NCBI GenBank assembly: GCA_050246635.1
Contig: JBFWVR010000009.1
Coordinates: 62,001 to 126,000 of the forward strand
DNA: 64,000 nucleotides
Direction: 5' to 3'
DNA from: JBFWVR01 sp050246635
GTDB taxonomy: Bacteria; Acidobacteriota; Vicinamibacteria; Vicinamibacterales; UBA2999
The translations under genes were made by a program, and so were the position numbers. Positions 25,698 to 34,077 of the stretch are shown here, one piece after another. Every line of letters starts with the position of its first letter. Within the stretch, counting starts at the first letter, position 1. Below the pieces are notes generated by a model, which searched no databases, was not told the origin of the DNA, and saw only the letters and a program-made list of their open reading frames with translations.

Positions 25698-27009
25698 GGG
25701 GACGGGGTTCTCGCTCGACCGCTACGTCGCGCGCGTGAACCGGGCCGAGCCGCTGCCGGTGATGGGCCGCGTGGTCCGCACGGTCGGGCTCGTGGTCGAG
25801 TCCCAGGGGCCGCGGGCGCGCGTGGGCGAGCTCTGCGAGATCGCCGGCGGCGGCGAGCGCGAGAACCTGCCGCTGGAAGTCGTCGGCTTCCGCGATGGCC
25901 ACCTGCTCACCGTGCCGCTCGGCACGACGGCGGGCATCCGTCCGGGCGACCGGCTCGTGGCCCGGGGCACGGTCGCGACGGTGGCCGTCGGGCGCGGGTT
26001 GCTCGGCCGCGTGGTGGACGGCCTGGGCCGTCCCATCGACAACCGGGGCCCGCTCGAGACGAGTGACGACTACCCGCTGCACCCCCCGCCGCTCAACCCG
26101 CTCGCGCGCCAGCCGATCACGGCGCCTCTCGGCACCGGGGTGCGCGCCATCGACGGCCTGCTCACGGTGGGCCGCGGGCAGCGCATGGGGCTCTTCGGCG
26201 GCAGCGGCGTCGGCAAGAGCACGCTGCTCGGCATGATGGCGAAGTCCACGGCTGCCGACGTCTCCGTCATCGCGCTCGTGGGCGAGCGCGGCCGCGAGGT
26301 GCGCGCGTTCATCGAGCACGACCTCGGCGCCGCGGGCCTCGAACGGTCGGTCGTGATCGTCTCGACGTCGGACAACCCCGCCCTGATGCGGATCCGTGCC
26401 GCGTACACCGCGACGGCGGTCGCCGAGTACTTCCGCGACCAGGGGCTCAACGTCCTGCTGATGATGGACTCGGTCACGCGCTTCGCGATGGCGCAGCGGG
26501 AGGTCGGCCTCGCGGCGGGCGAGCCACCCACGGCCAAGGGCTATCCGCCGTCCGTGTTCGCGCTGCTGCCCAGCCTGCTGGAGCGCGCGGGCAACGTCGA
26601 GGGACGGGGCAGCATCACGGCGCTCTACACCGTGCTGGTCGAGGGCGACGACCACACCGAGCCCATCGCCGACACGGTGCGATCGATTCTCGACGGGCAC
26701 ATCTACCTGAACCGCGATCTCGCGGCCCGCAACCACTATCCCGCCATCGACATCCTCGCCAGCGTCAGCCGGACCATGCCGGACGTGACTGCCGTCGAGC
26801 ACCGGCTCAAGGCGTCCGAGGTGCGCGACTGGATGGCCACGATCCGCGACAGCGAGGACCTGGTGAGCGTCGGTGCCTACGTCAAGGGCAGCAACCCGCG
26901 CATCGACCTGGCGCGCGACCATCGTGACGCGATCGAGGCGTTCCTGAAGCAGCCGGCGAGCGAACCGGCGACGCTGCAGGAGTCGATCGAGGCGCTCAAG
27001 GCCGTCTGA
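25687..27009 (+). CDS. fliI: Flagellum-specific export ATPase FliI
   Basis: 440 residues. P-loop GGSGVGKSTLL, the Walker B region VLLMMDSVTRFAMAQREVG and the FliI/SctN motif GYPPSVFALLPSLLERAG are complete. It hydrolyses ATP at the cytosolic side of the flagellar type III export gate and helps unfold or load substrates. Start ATG 25687 overlaps the end of fliH by 11 bases. The stop TGA overlaps the fliJ ATG. Confidence 0.97.
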   Translation: MPGEGTGFSLDRYVARVNRAEPLPVMGRVVRTVGLVVESQGPRARVGELCEIAGGGERENLPLEVVGFRDGHLLTVPLGTTAGIRPGDRLVARGTVATVAVGRGLLGRVVDGLGRPIDNRGPLETSDDYPLHPPPLNPLARQPITAPLGTGVRAIDGLLTVGRGQRMGLFGGSGVGKSTLLGMMAKSTAADVSVIALVGERGREVRAFIEHDLGAAGLERSVVIVSTSDNPALMRIRAAYTATAVAEYFRDQGLNVLLMMDSVTRFAMAQREVGLAAGEPPTAKGYPPSVFALLPSLLERAGNVEGRGSITALYTVLVEGDDHTEPIADTVRSILDGHIYLNRDLAARNHYPAIDILASVSRTMPDVTAVEHRLKASEVRDWMATIRDSEDLVSVGAYVKGSNPRIDLARDHRDAIEAFLKQPASEPATLQESIEALKAV

Positions 27010-27473
27010 TGCCCCCGTTCCGTTTTCGCGCGCAGGCGGCCCTCGACCTGCGCCGCCAGCGCGAGGAGGCCGCCGATCGCGCGCTGGCCGTCGCGCAGGC
27101 GGCGGTGCGCGCCGCCGAGGCCGAGGTCGCCGCCGCCCGCGAGGCGCTCGAGGGGGCGTATCGCGACGGGGCCGCAGGCGTGGCCGCAGCGACGGCCGCC
27201 CACGAGCTGGCCTGGTACCGGAATTGGATTACCCGCCGCCAGCAGGCGCTGGCCGCGAAGCGGCGGGCCGAGCAGGAGCGCCGCGCCGAGGCGCACCGCG
27301 CGCAGGAAGCCGCGATGCAGGCCCGGCGCGACCGGATGGCGCTCGACAAGCTGCGGGACCGCGCCTGGCGGGCGCACCAGCTCGCCGAGCGGCGGGCGGA
27401 ACAGAAGGAACTCGACCTGCTCGGCGCCCTCAAGCACGGGGCGCGGGCGCAGGCCGCGGGAGGAGAGCCGTGA
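27009..27473 (+). CDS. fliJ: Flagellar export protein FliJ
   Basis: 154 residues, one long Ala/Arg/Glu-rich coiled coil, starting FRFRAQAALDLRRQREEAADRALA, which matches the FliJ N-terminus. FliJ is the central stalk of the FliI hexamer and contacts FlhA. The low-complexity composition makes sequence evidence modest, but position directly after fliI and before flgD, and the ATGA-type overlaps on both sides, make it secure. Confidence 0.88.
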   Translation: MPPFRFRAQAALDLRRQREEAADRALAVAQAAVRAAEAEVAAAREALEGAYRDGAAGVAAATAAHELAWYRNWITRRQQALAAKRRAEQERRAEAHRAQEAAMQARRDRMALDKLRDRAWRAHQLAERRAEQKELDLLGALKHGARAQAAGGEP

Positions 27474-27793
27474 CGACAGATCCGACCAGTGGCGTCGGCG
27501 GGACGACAAACAGCGCCGCGGCGCTGACGGCGGCCAGCCCGGAACTGGACAAGAACGCGTTCCTGACGCTCCTGGTCACGCAGTTGCAGAACCAGGATCC
27601 GACGAACCCGATGGACAACGCGGAGTTCATCAACCAGCTCGCGACGTTCAGCTCGCTGGAGAAGCTCACCGAGATTGCGGAGAGCACCTCGAGCATCAAT
27701 GCGTTCTTCAACGGCGCCGCCGAGGACCCGGCGAGCACCGGCGAGACCGGAACGGACCCGACGACCGGGACGTCGTCGAACGGAGGAGAGTAA
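27470..27793 (+). CDS. flgD: Hook-cap protein FlgD, short form
   Basis: 107 residues from GTG 27470, which overlaps the fliJ stop and has GGAGGAGAG upstream. The conserved N-terminal hook-cap core is complete: DKNAFLTLLVTQLQNQDPTNPMDNAEFINQLATFSSLEKL. The Ig-like/tudor C-terminal domains present in enterobacterial FlgD (about 230 residues) are missing; the protein ends in a Thr/Gly/Ser-rich tail. Short FlgD is known in other phyla, where it still caps the growing hook. It directly precedes flgE. Confidence 0.93.
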   Translation: MTTDPTSGVGGTTNSAAALTAASPELDKNAFLTLLVTQLQNQDPTNPMDNAEFINQLATFSSLEKLTEIAESTSSINAFFNGAAEDPASTGETGTDPTTGTSSNGGE

Positions 27794-29080
27794 ATGTCAT
27801 TCGCAGCCGGCCTGTCGGGATTGAGTGCCAACGCCAGCTACCTCAGCACAATCGGCAACAATCTCGCGAACATCAACACCATCGGCTTCAAGTCGAGCAC
27901 GGTGACCTTCATGGATCTGGTCAGCCAGACCCAGGGCGGCACCTCCGTCAGCCCCATGCAGATCGGCCTCGGCGTCACCACCGGGTCCATCTCGCCGGTC
28001 TTCAGCCAGGGCGCCATCGAGAACACCCGCGAGGCGACCAACGTCGCCATCCAGGGCCAGGGCTTCTTCGTCGTCGGCAATCCCTCGGGCACGGGCAGCG
28101 CCTACACCCGCGCCGGGAACTTCAGCTTCGACAGCAGCGGCCGTCTCGTGACGCCCGACGGCTGGCGCGTCCAGGGCTGGACCGCGACCAACGCCGACGG
28201 CACGATCAACACGACCGGCACGCCCGCCGACATCACCATCCCACCCGGCGTGCTCCGCCAGCCGCAGGCGACCGCGAGCTTCACCACCAACACGAACCTC
28301 GACTCGAACGCCGCGGCGAACGACACGTTCACGACGTCCGTCCAGATTTACGACTCGCTCGGCCAGTCGCACGTGGCGACCGTGACGTACACCAAGCAGG
28401 CCGCGGCCGGCACGTGGAACTGGGACATGACGGTGCCTGGTGAGGAAATCACGGGCGGCGTCGCGGGGACCCCGTTCTCGATCGCCAACGGCACGGCGGT
28501 GTTCGACGCGCAGGGCGCGCTCGGCACCTTCACCGTCGCCGCGCCCAACGCGGGCGGCGGCACGCCGCCTGCCGACGCCACGATCACGACGCCGACGTGG
28601 GTGGACGGCGCGGCCGCGAGCGTGCTCACCTGGGACGTCGTGGATGCCAACGGCGTCGCGTCGCTGACCGGCTTCTCCTCGCCGTCGGCCACGGCGTCGA
28701 AGTCGCAGGACGGCTCGGCGGCCGGCATGATTGACAACATCACGATCAAGAGCGACGGCGCCATCGTCGCCACCTTCGGCGCCGGCCAGACCGTCACCGT
28801 CGGCCAGCTCGCGCTGGCCAGCTTCAACAATCCCAAGGGCCTCGTGAAGCTCGGATCCAACCGCTTCGGCGAGAGCCAGGCGGCCGGCATCGCGAACATC
28901 GGCGTGGCCGGCACCGGCGGCCGGGGCACGCTCATCGGCAGCGCCCTCGAGCAGTCCAACGTGGACATTGCCCAGGAGTTCACGCGCATGATCTTCGCGC
29001 AGCGTGGTTACCAGGCGAACTCGAAGACGATCACCACCGCCGACGAGATGCTGCTGGAGACGCTCCAGATCAAGCGGTAG
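27794..29080 (+). CDS. flgE: Flagellar hook protein FlgE
   Basis: 428 residues. N-terminal rod/hook helix AGLSGLSANASYLSTIGNNL-ANINTIGFKSS and C-terminal helix DIAQEFTRMIFAQRGYQANS flank a Thr/Ala-rich beta-domain with the FlgE-type block VQIYDSLGQSH. It forms the curved universal joint outside the outer membrane. GGAGGAG precedes ATG 27794. FlgD (cap) lies upstream and FliK (length control) downstream. Confidence 0.96.
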   Translation: MSFAAGLSGLSANASYLSTIGNNLANINTIGFKSSTVTFMDLVSQTQGGTSVSPMQIGLGVTTGSISPVFSQGAIENTREATNVAIQGQGFFVVGNPSGTGSAYTRAGNFSFDSSGRLVTPDGWRVQGWTATNADGTINTTGTPADITIPPGVLRQPQATASFTTNTNLDSNAAANDTFTTSVQIYDSLGQSHVATVTYTKQAAAGTWNWDMTVPGEEITGGVAGTPFSIANGTAVFDAQGALGTFTVAAPNAGGGTPPADATITTPTWVDGAAASVLTWDVVDANGVASLTGFSSPSATASKSQDGSAAGMIDNITIKSDGAIVATFGAGQTVTVGQLALASFNNPKGLVKLGSNRFGESQAAGIANIGVAGTGGRGTLIGSALEQSNVDIAQEFTRMIFAQRGYQANSKTITTADEMLLETLQIKR

Positions 29081-29093
29081 CAGGAGCTGACGC

Positions 29094-30983
29094 GTGGATC
29101 TCGCATCGCTCATCGGGGCGCCGGCCGGAACGCCGGCGCCCATCCCGCCCCCGTCGGCCGGCCAGGCCAGCGACCCCGACGCCGCTGGCCCGGGATTCGG
29201 CTCGGCCCTCGACGAGCTCGTCAAGGAGGCCGCGGCCGAAGATGCCGGCAGTCCGTCGGACGCGGCCGGAAAGAAGGCGGCGGCCAGGACGAAGGATCCC
29301 CAGGCGCCCCCAGCGGGCCAGGCGGTCCCCGTGCCGGTTGCGCCGCCGATGCCGTTCGCCAACTGGGTCCTGCCTGAGGCCGGCAACACCGGCACGGTGG
29401 TCGCGAAGAGCGGCTCACCTGAAGCCGGCGTGACCGGCACCGAGAAGAACGACACCGCCGAGGAACCGGAGGACGGGGACGCCAGGAAGGCATCCACATC
29501 CGGACAGACGGTCGAGGCCGTGGCACCGCCGCTGGTCGTGCCCGCGACGTCGGCTCCGGTCCCGCCCGTGTCCACGGATGCGCCGGAGGCCGCCGCGAGC
29601 ATCGCGGCCGACACCCGCAACCCGGGACCGGCAACCGGCGCTCCGACCGCCGCACCGTTGCCTGCGTCGCCTGCTGCGGCGGATGCTGCGGCGGCGCCGA
29701 TCCTGACAGCCTCCGCGGAGCCGGCAGCCCGTCGGGCCACCAACACGGGCACGGCCCTGAACATGGAATCGCCCGAGCAGGCTCCGCCATCAGCGCCGAC
29801 GCCGGCGTCGGCGCCGGCGATGGCGAGCACACCCGCGCGGGTGGCAACCACACCTGCGCCGGTGGCGACAGCACCCGCACCGGTGGCGACAGCACCCGCG
29901 CCAGTGCCGACAACACCCGCGTCACGCACGTCACCCACGCCGGCCCCTTCCGCACGGCCCTCGGAACTGCCGGCCGGCGTGCAGGTCAGGGGCGCAACGC
30001 AAGAGGGGTCGAGCCAGCCGTCGCCAGTCCCGGGTCGCGAGACGGCGGTCGCCGCCGCTTCGTTCGCCCCGTCGGCCGAGCCGGCGGGACGTACCGCGGG
30101 CCAGCCGCCAATCGCGCCGTCACAGGACGCCGCTTCTGCCTCGCCCACCGGCGCGAAGGCGGCTGCCGTCCTCGCGATTCACCAGGCCACGTCGCAGCCG
30201 TCCCCGATGCCGGCCGACGCGTCCACGCCGGTCGCGGCGGCGACGAGCAATGCCGTGCGCGCGGAGGCGCCAGCGTCGAACGACGCGTCGCGCAGCCTGC
30301 CGCCGGCCGCCTCGGCTCCCGTTCCCCCGTCGTTCGCGCCGGAGGGCAGGGAGGCACGGCCCGCCGACATGGCCGCCGCCGTCGAGACGTTCACCCGTAT
30401 CGAATCGGCCACAGAAGCCCGTGGCTCGGCCGCCGGCAAATCCTTCGACAGCCAGGGAGAGTCGGCTGGCCGACAGCCATCCCAGGGCACCGGACTCGCC
30501 AACGAACCGCCTCTGGCGTTCGCGGACGTCTCGGCCAACGCCTTCGGAGTGACCACCCAGCCAGGCGCGACCGAGGCGACATCCGAGACCGGGGCGACCC
30601 GGCCGAGGACAGCCGACCTGGGGCCGCAGATCGTCAAGCAGATCCACCTGCAGTGGAAGGACGGCGTCGGCGAGGCCCGTCTCAAGCTGAATCCGGAACA
30701 CCTGGGCGACCTCACGGTCGATATCGAGGTGACGCCGGAGGGCGTGCGGGCGCACCTGGCCTCGGACTCCGCGCTGGTGCGGGGCTGGATGGAGACCCAC
30801 GAGCAGGACCTTCGTCAGGGGCTCGAGAGCCAGGGGCTGCACCTGCAGTCCCTGACTGTGGGTGACGAGGCCGACGCGGAGCAGCGCCGGCAGCGGCAGT
30901 CACGCCAGCCCCGGCAGCCCCGGCCGGCGGCCCCCGGCGGCCCTGACGCAGCCGAGGCGCCCGTCTTCGAGCTGTCGGTCTAA
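29094..30983 (+). CDS. fliK: Hook-length control protein FliK
   Basis: 629 residues. The first about 500 residues are Ala/Pro/Thr-rich and disordered, with a degenerate repeat of TAPAPVA-type units at about 250-285 (bases 29845-29925). The C-terminal Flg_hook domain is normal: QIHLQWKDGVGEARLKLNPE, then HLGDLTVDIEV and RGWMETHEQDLRQGLESQGL. FliK measures the hook and switches export specificity through FlhB; it is longer than the 405-residue Salmonella protein, in keeping with its disordered ruler. Start is GTG 29094 with AGGAG 9 bases upstream. A strong terminator follows. Confidence 0.9.
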   Translation: MDLASLIGAPAGTPAPIPPPSAGQASDPDAAGPGFGSALDELVKEAAAEDAGSPSDAAGKKAAARTKDPQAPPAGQAVPVPVAPPMPFANWVLPEAGNTGTVVAKSGSPEAGVTGTEKNDTAEEPEDGDARKASTSGQTVEAVAPPLVVPATSAPVPPVSTDAPEAAASIAADTRNPGPATGAPTAAPLPASPAAADAAAAPILTASAEPAARRATNTGTALNMESPEQAPPSAPTPASAPAMASTPARVATTPAPVATAPAPVATAPAPVPTTPASRTSPTPAPSARPSELPAGVQVRGATQEGSSQPSPVPGRETAVAAASFAPSAEPAGRTAGQPPIAPSQDAASASPTGAKAAAVLAIHQATSQPSPMPADASTPVAAATSNAVRAEAPASNDASRSLPPAASAPVPPSFAPEGREARPADMAAAVETFTRIESATEARGSAAGKSFDSQGESAGRQPSQGTGLANEPPLAFADVSANAFGVTTQPGATEATSETGATRPRTADLGPQIVKQIHLQWKDGVGEARLKLNPEHLGDLTVDIEVTPEGVRAHLASDSALVRGWMETHEQDLRQGLESQGLHLQSLTVGDEADAEQRRQRQSRQPRQPRPAAPGGPDAAEAPVFELSV

Positions 30984-30998
30984 CGACACGCGTCCGAA

Positions 30999-31033
30999 GG
31001 GCCGGCCCGAATGCCGGGCCGGCCCCTGATTTT
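30999..31033 (+). terminator. Intrinsic terminator after fliK
   Basis: A perfect 11-bp stem (30999-31009 with 31015-31025), loop AATGC, followed by CTGATTTT. It is the clearest terminator in the window and ends the flgB-fliK transcript 16 bases after the fliK stop. A sigma-54-like element follows at once, so the fliL group can be a separate unit. Confidence 0.85.
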
Positions 31034-31069
31034 CCGCCCATTTCGAGCTCACCGGCCGGGCGCCCTGCC

Positions 31070-31085
31070 CGGCATTGGCCTTGCT
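31070..31085 (+). promoter_or_regulatory. Sigma-54-like promoter of the fliL operon
   Basis: CGGCATTGGCCTTGCT has GG and GC exactly 10 bases apart and a perfect TTGCT. Mismatches are the first base and the C of GGCAC. The predicted start lies about 2 bases before ATG 31098, so either the mRNA is nearly leaderless or translation begins at ATG 31131, which has GGTGG upstream. Confidence 0.5.
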
Positions 31086-31097
31086 CTGTCTCGCGGC

Positions 31098-31643
31098 ATG
31101 AGCGAAGAAGCCAAGCCCAAAGGTGGGCTGATGAAGAAGCTGGTGCTGGCCATCGTCGTCCTGCTGCTCGTCGGCGGCGCGGGGGCGGGCGGCTACTGGT
31201 GGTCGCAGCGCGCGGCCGCTGCCGGTCCTGGTGAGCACGCGGACGCTGCGGCGCCGGACGAGGGCGATCACGACGGTGCGAGCGACGACGACGGCGCTGC
31301 TGAGGACGCAGAGGAGGGGGGCAGCCACGGCGCCGAGGGCGGCGGGCTGGTGTCCTTCGAGCCGTTCCTCGTGAACCTGGCCGACCCAGGCCGGTATCTC
31401 CGCACCACCGTGAAGCTCGTCGTGAAGAGCGAGGCGCGGGCCACGGAGATCGGCGAGAGCGAGGTCGCCATGATGCGGCTCCGCTCGGCCCTGCTGGAGC
31501 TGCTCGCCGAGCAGCACGCCGACACGCTCGTGACGGCGGAGGGCAAGTCGGCGCTCAAGGAAGCAATCAAGGAGCGGGCCGGCGACATCGCCGATGTCCG
31601 GATTGTCGATGTCCTCTTCTCAGACTTCGTCGTCCAGTTCTGA
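31098..31643 (+). CDS. fliL: Flagellar basal body-associated protein FliL
   Basis: 181 residues from ATG 31098 (MSEEAKPKGG), or 170 from ATG 31131 (MKKLVLAIVVLLLVGG). One membrane helix (about 12-34) is followed by an acidic, Gly/Asp-rich linker and the periplasmic FliL domain (SFEPFLVNLADPGRYLRTTV, then ALLELLAEQHADTLVTAEGK). FliL rings surround the stator and stabilise torque generation. The last 50 bases overlap the start of fliN. Confidence 0.93.
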   Translation: MSEEAKPKGGLMKKLVLAIVVLLLVGGAGAGGYWWSQRAAAAGPGEHADAAAPDEGDHDGASDDDGAAEDAEEGGSHGAEGGGLVSFEPFLVNLADPGRYLRTTVKLVVKSEARATEIGESEVAMMRLRSALLELLAEQHADTLVTAEGKSALKEAIKERAGDIADVRIVDVLFSDFVVQF

Positions 31644-31911
31644 AGTGCACGACGTTGCGGGGGCCTTCGAGGGGCTGCTGGACGTCCACGTGCCGCTCGA
31701 GATCGTGCTGGGCACGGGCCACATGAGCGTACGCGAGTGCCTGGCCCTCCGGCGCAACAGCGTGGTCCGGCTCTCGCAGTCAGCGGGGGCGGACCTGCGT
31801 GTCAACGCGGCGGAAGTCGTGCTGGCCCGCGGTGAGGTCGTCATCGTCGAGGACAGCACGGCGATCCGCGTGACCGAGATCGAGGGCCACGTCGGCCCGG
31901 AAGGCGCGTGA
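31594..31911 (+). CDS. fliN: Flagellar motor switch protein FliN (short form)
   Basis: 105 residues. After a Ser-rich start comes the SpoA domain: LLDVHVPLEIVLGTGHMSV, ECLALRRNSVVRL, DLRVNAAEVVLARGEVVIVE and IRVTEI. FliN forms the lower C-ring with FliM and binds FliH. The start is uncertain: ATG 31594, ATG 31609 and GTG 31645 (just after the fliL stop) are all in frame and none has a clear ribosome site. A second, longer FliN-type protein is encoded at 40960. Confidence 0.88.
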   Translation: MSGLSMSSSQTSSSSSEVHDVAGAFEGLLDVHVPLEIVLGTGHMSVRECLALRRNSVVRLSQSAGADLRVNAAEVVLARGEVVIVEDSTAIRVTEIEGHVGPEGA

Positions 31912-32309
31912 TGCTGCTCGCGCTCGCGCTGGCGCAGGCGACGGCGGAGCCGTGGTCCACGTCGGGGACCGGCACGGCGGTCCGCGGCCTGCTGGCCGTC
32001 ATCTTCGTGCTCGGGCTCCTGGTGCTGCTGGCCTGGCTGGCGCGGCGGGGCCACCTGCCGATTGGCCGGACCGGCCGCGGCGGGGCCATCGTGGTGGAGA
32101 GCACGGTGCCGCTCGGCGATCGGCGCTCGCTTGCCATCGTCACGGTCGAGGGCCGGCGGTTGCTGCTCGGCCTGACGCCGGCGCACGTCGGGCTGGTCAC
32201 CGAGCTGGCGCCCGCGACCGACGGCCCGGCGTTCGCCGAGGCGCTCGGCGCCGCGGAGCGCCGCCCGACGATGCCCGGCTTCGGGTCCGGGCGGGAGAGC
32301 GGGCGGTGA
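31911..32309 (+). CDS. fliO: Flagellar biosynthesis protein FliO
   Basis: 132 residues. An N-terminal membrane helix (about 25-43, VRGLLAVIFVLGLLVLLAWLARR) is followed by the small cytosolic FliO domain (VVESTVPLGDRRSLAIVTVEGRRLLLGLT). FliO is an assembly factor for the FliP pore. The ATG overlaps the fliN stop, and its own stop TGA overlaps the fliP ATG, in the usual fliN-fliO-fliP order. Confidence 0.9.
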   Translation: MLLALALAQATAEPWSTSGTGTAVRGLLAVIFVLGLLVLLAWLARRGHLPIGRTGRGGAIVVESTVPLGDRRSLAIVTVEGRRLLLGLTPAHVGLVTELAPATDGPAFAEALGAAERRPTMPGFGSGRESGR

Positions 32310-33052
32310 TGCGCCGCGCGCTTCTGGCGCTCGGCGTGCTCATCGGCACCGCCGGGCCCGCGCTGGCCCAGCAGGCGGCCCAGCAGGCCGACCGGGTGCA
32401 GGTGCAGATCGATGGTGTGGGCGCTGTGTCGGCGCCGCTGCAGATCGTCCTGCTGCTCACGCTGCTGACGTTCCTGCCGGCGATGCTGATCACGATGACG
32501 TCCTTCACCCGGATCGTCATCGTCTTCCACTTCCTGCGGCAGGCGCTCGGCACGCAGGAGCAGCCCTCCAACCAGATCCTGATCGGCCTGTCGATCTTCC
32601 TGACGCTGTTCATCATGGCGCCGGTGGCGGACCAGATCAACGCGGTGGCCGTGCAGCCGGCGCTGGAGGGGCGGATCGACGTCTCCGACGCGATCACGCT
32701 CGGGACGCCGCCGTTGCGCGAGTTCATGCTGAAGCAGACACGCGAGCAGGACCTCGCGCTCTTCGTCGAGCTGAGCCGGATGGAGCGGCCGGCGTCGCCG
32801 GAGGAGCTGCCGATCCGCGTGGTCATCCCGGCCTTCGTCATCTCGGAGCTCAAGACGGGCTTCCAGATGGGCTTCTTCCTCTTCGTCCCGTTCCTGCTCA
32901 TCGACCTCGTGGTGTCGACCACGCTGCTGTCGATGGGCATGCTGCAGCTGCCGCCCGCGATGGTGTCGCTGCCGTTCAAGCTCCTGCTCTTCGTGATGAT
33001 TGACGGCTGGAACCTGCTGGTGGGCTCGCTGGTCCGGAGTTTCGTGCCATGA
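32309..33052 (+). CDS. fliP: Flagellar export gate protein FliP
   Basis: 247 residues. A cleavable signal peptide (MRRALLALGVLIGTAGPALA) is followed by the FliP core: LLTLLTFLPAMLITMTSFTR, IVIVFHFLRQALGTQEQPSN, and C-terminal ISELKTGFQMGFFLFVPFLL with DLVVSTTLLSMGMLQLPP. Five FliP with four FliQ and one FliR form the export gate pore. ATG 32309 overlaps the fliO stop; a longer in-frame form upstream is not used. Confidence 0.96.
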   Translation: MRRALLALGVLIGTAGPALAQQAAQQADRVQVQIDGVGAVSAPLQIVLLLTLLTFLPAMLITMTSFTRIVIVFHFLRQALGTQEQPSNQILIGLSIFLTLFIMAPVADQINAVAVQPALEGRIDVSDAITLGTPPLREFMLKQTREQDLALFVELSRMERPASPEELPIRVVIPAFVISELKTGFQMGFFLFVPFLLIDLVVSTTLLSMGMLQLPPAMVSLPFKLLLFVMIDGWNLLVGSLVRSFVP

Positions 33053-33318
33053 GTGAGGCCCTTGCCGTCGGGACGCTGCGCCAGGCGATCGAGCTGGCCA
33101 TGGTGGTGGCGCTGCCGATGCTGCTGGCCGGCCTGGTGGCCGGCGTGCTGACGAGCGCCTTCCAGACCGTCACGTCGATCCACGACAACGTCCTCGGATT
33201 CATCCCGCGGGCGGTCGCCATCTTCGGGGTCTTCGCGCTGACGTTCCCGTGGATGCTCCGCCTGATGATCGGCTTCTCGGTCCAGATCTTCACCCGCCTG
33301 CCGGAGTTCATCCGCTGA
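33049..33318 (+). CDS. fliQ: Flagellar export gate protein FliQ
   Basis: 89 residues, two membrane helices (MVVALPMLLAGLVAGVL and the second around FIPRAVAIFGVFALTF-WMLRLM) joined by the conserved TSAFQTVTSIHD segment. Subunit of the FliPQR pore. It overlaps fliP by 4 bases and fliR by 1 base. Confidence 0.95.
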   Translation: MSEALAVGTLRQAIELAMVVALPMLLAGLVAGVLTSAFQTVTSIHDNVLGFIPRAVAIFGVFALTFPWMLRLMIGFSVQIFTRLPEFIR

Positions 33319-34073
33319 TGGAGCTCGGCTTCCTGGTCCACCTCGGGCTCGTGCTCACGCGCGTCGGCGCCGTCGTCCTGGCGGCGCCGGTGTTCGGCGG
33401 GACGTTCGCGCCGCAGGTGACCAAGGTGGGCCTCGCGCTGCTGCTGGCCTTCGCGCTGCTGCCCACCGTGCCGGTGCCGCAGGAGCTGGTGCTCGGCGCG
33501 CTGGCGTCGATCGTCGCGCGCGAGATCCTGATCGGGCTGGCGATTGCGATGGCGGTGCGGGTGCTCACGGGCGCGGCCGAGCTCGGGGGGCATGTCGCGG
33601 GGTTCCAGCTGGGACTCGGCTACGCGGCGACCATCGACCCGACGAGCGGCGTCCGCAGCAACACGATTGCGACGCTCTACGGCAACCTCACGCTGCTCGC
33701 GTTCTTCGGCCTGAACGGGCACCACCTCGTGTTGCGGGCCCTGGTGGCCTCCTACGACCGCCTGCCGGTCGGCACGGGGAGCTTCGCCCCCTCGCTCGTG
33801 CAGGCGGTCACCGGCATCCTCGGCACCGTCTTCGTCGTCGGCGCCCAGCTCGCCGCGCCGGTCGTCGTGGTGATGCTGCTCGTGGAGCTGTCGCTCGGCT
33901 TCGTCGAGCGGGCCGCGGCCGGCGCCGACGTCTTCATGTTCGCGCCGCCGACCCGCGTCCTGGTGGGCCTGATCGCGCTCTCGGCGGGCATCGCGGCGGT
34001 GCCCGAGGCGGCGCGGCGATACCTGACCCACGCCTTCGAGCTGGCCATGAGCCTCGCGCTCGGGTTGCGGTGA
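33318..34073 (+). CDS. fliR: Flagellar export gate protein FliR
   Basis: 251 residues, six predicted membrane stretches. Family features: VLTRVGAVVLAAPVFGG near the N-terminus, EILIGLAIAMAVR, FQLGLGYAATIDP and LALNG-type FFGLNGHHLVLRAL, then VELSLGFVERAA. FliR closes the FliPQR helical pore and contacts FlhB. ATG 33318 overlaps the fliQ stop; a longer in-frame opening from 33249 is ignored. Confidence 0.95.
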   Translation: MELGFLVHLGLVLTRVGAVVLAAPVFGGTFAPQVTKVGLALLLAFALLPTVPVPQELVLGALASIVAREILIGLAIAMAVRVLTGAAELGGHVAGFQLGLGYAATIDPTSGVRSNTIATLYGNLTLLAFFGLNGHHLVLRALVASYDRLPVGTGSFAPSLVQAVTGILGTVFVVGAQLAAPVVVVMLLVELSLGFVERAAAGADVFMFAPPTRVLVGLIALSAGIAAVPEAARRYLTHAFELAMSLALGLR

Positions 34074-34077
34074 CGCC

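Noticed and set aside
27797..30148. Long minus-strand frame opposite flgE and fliK
   Set aside because: Antisense to clear flagellar genes and biased in composition; not a gene.
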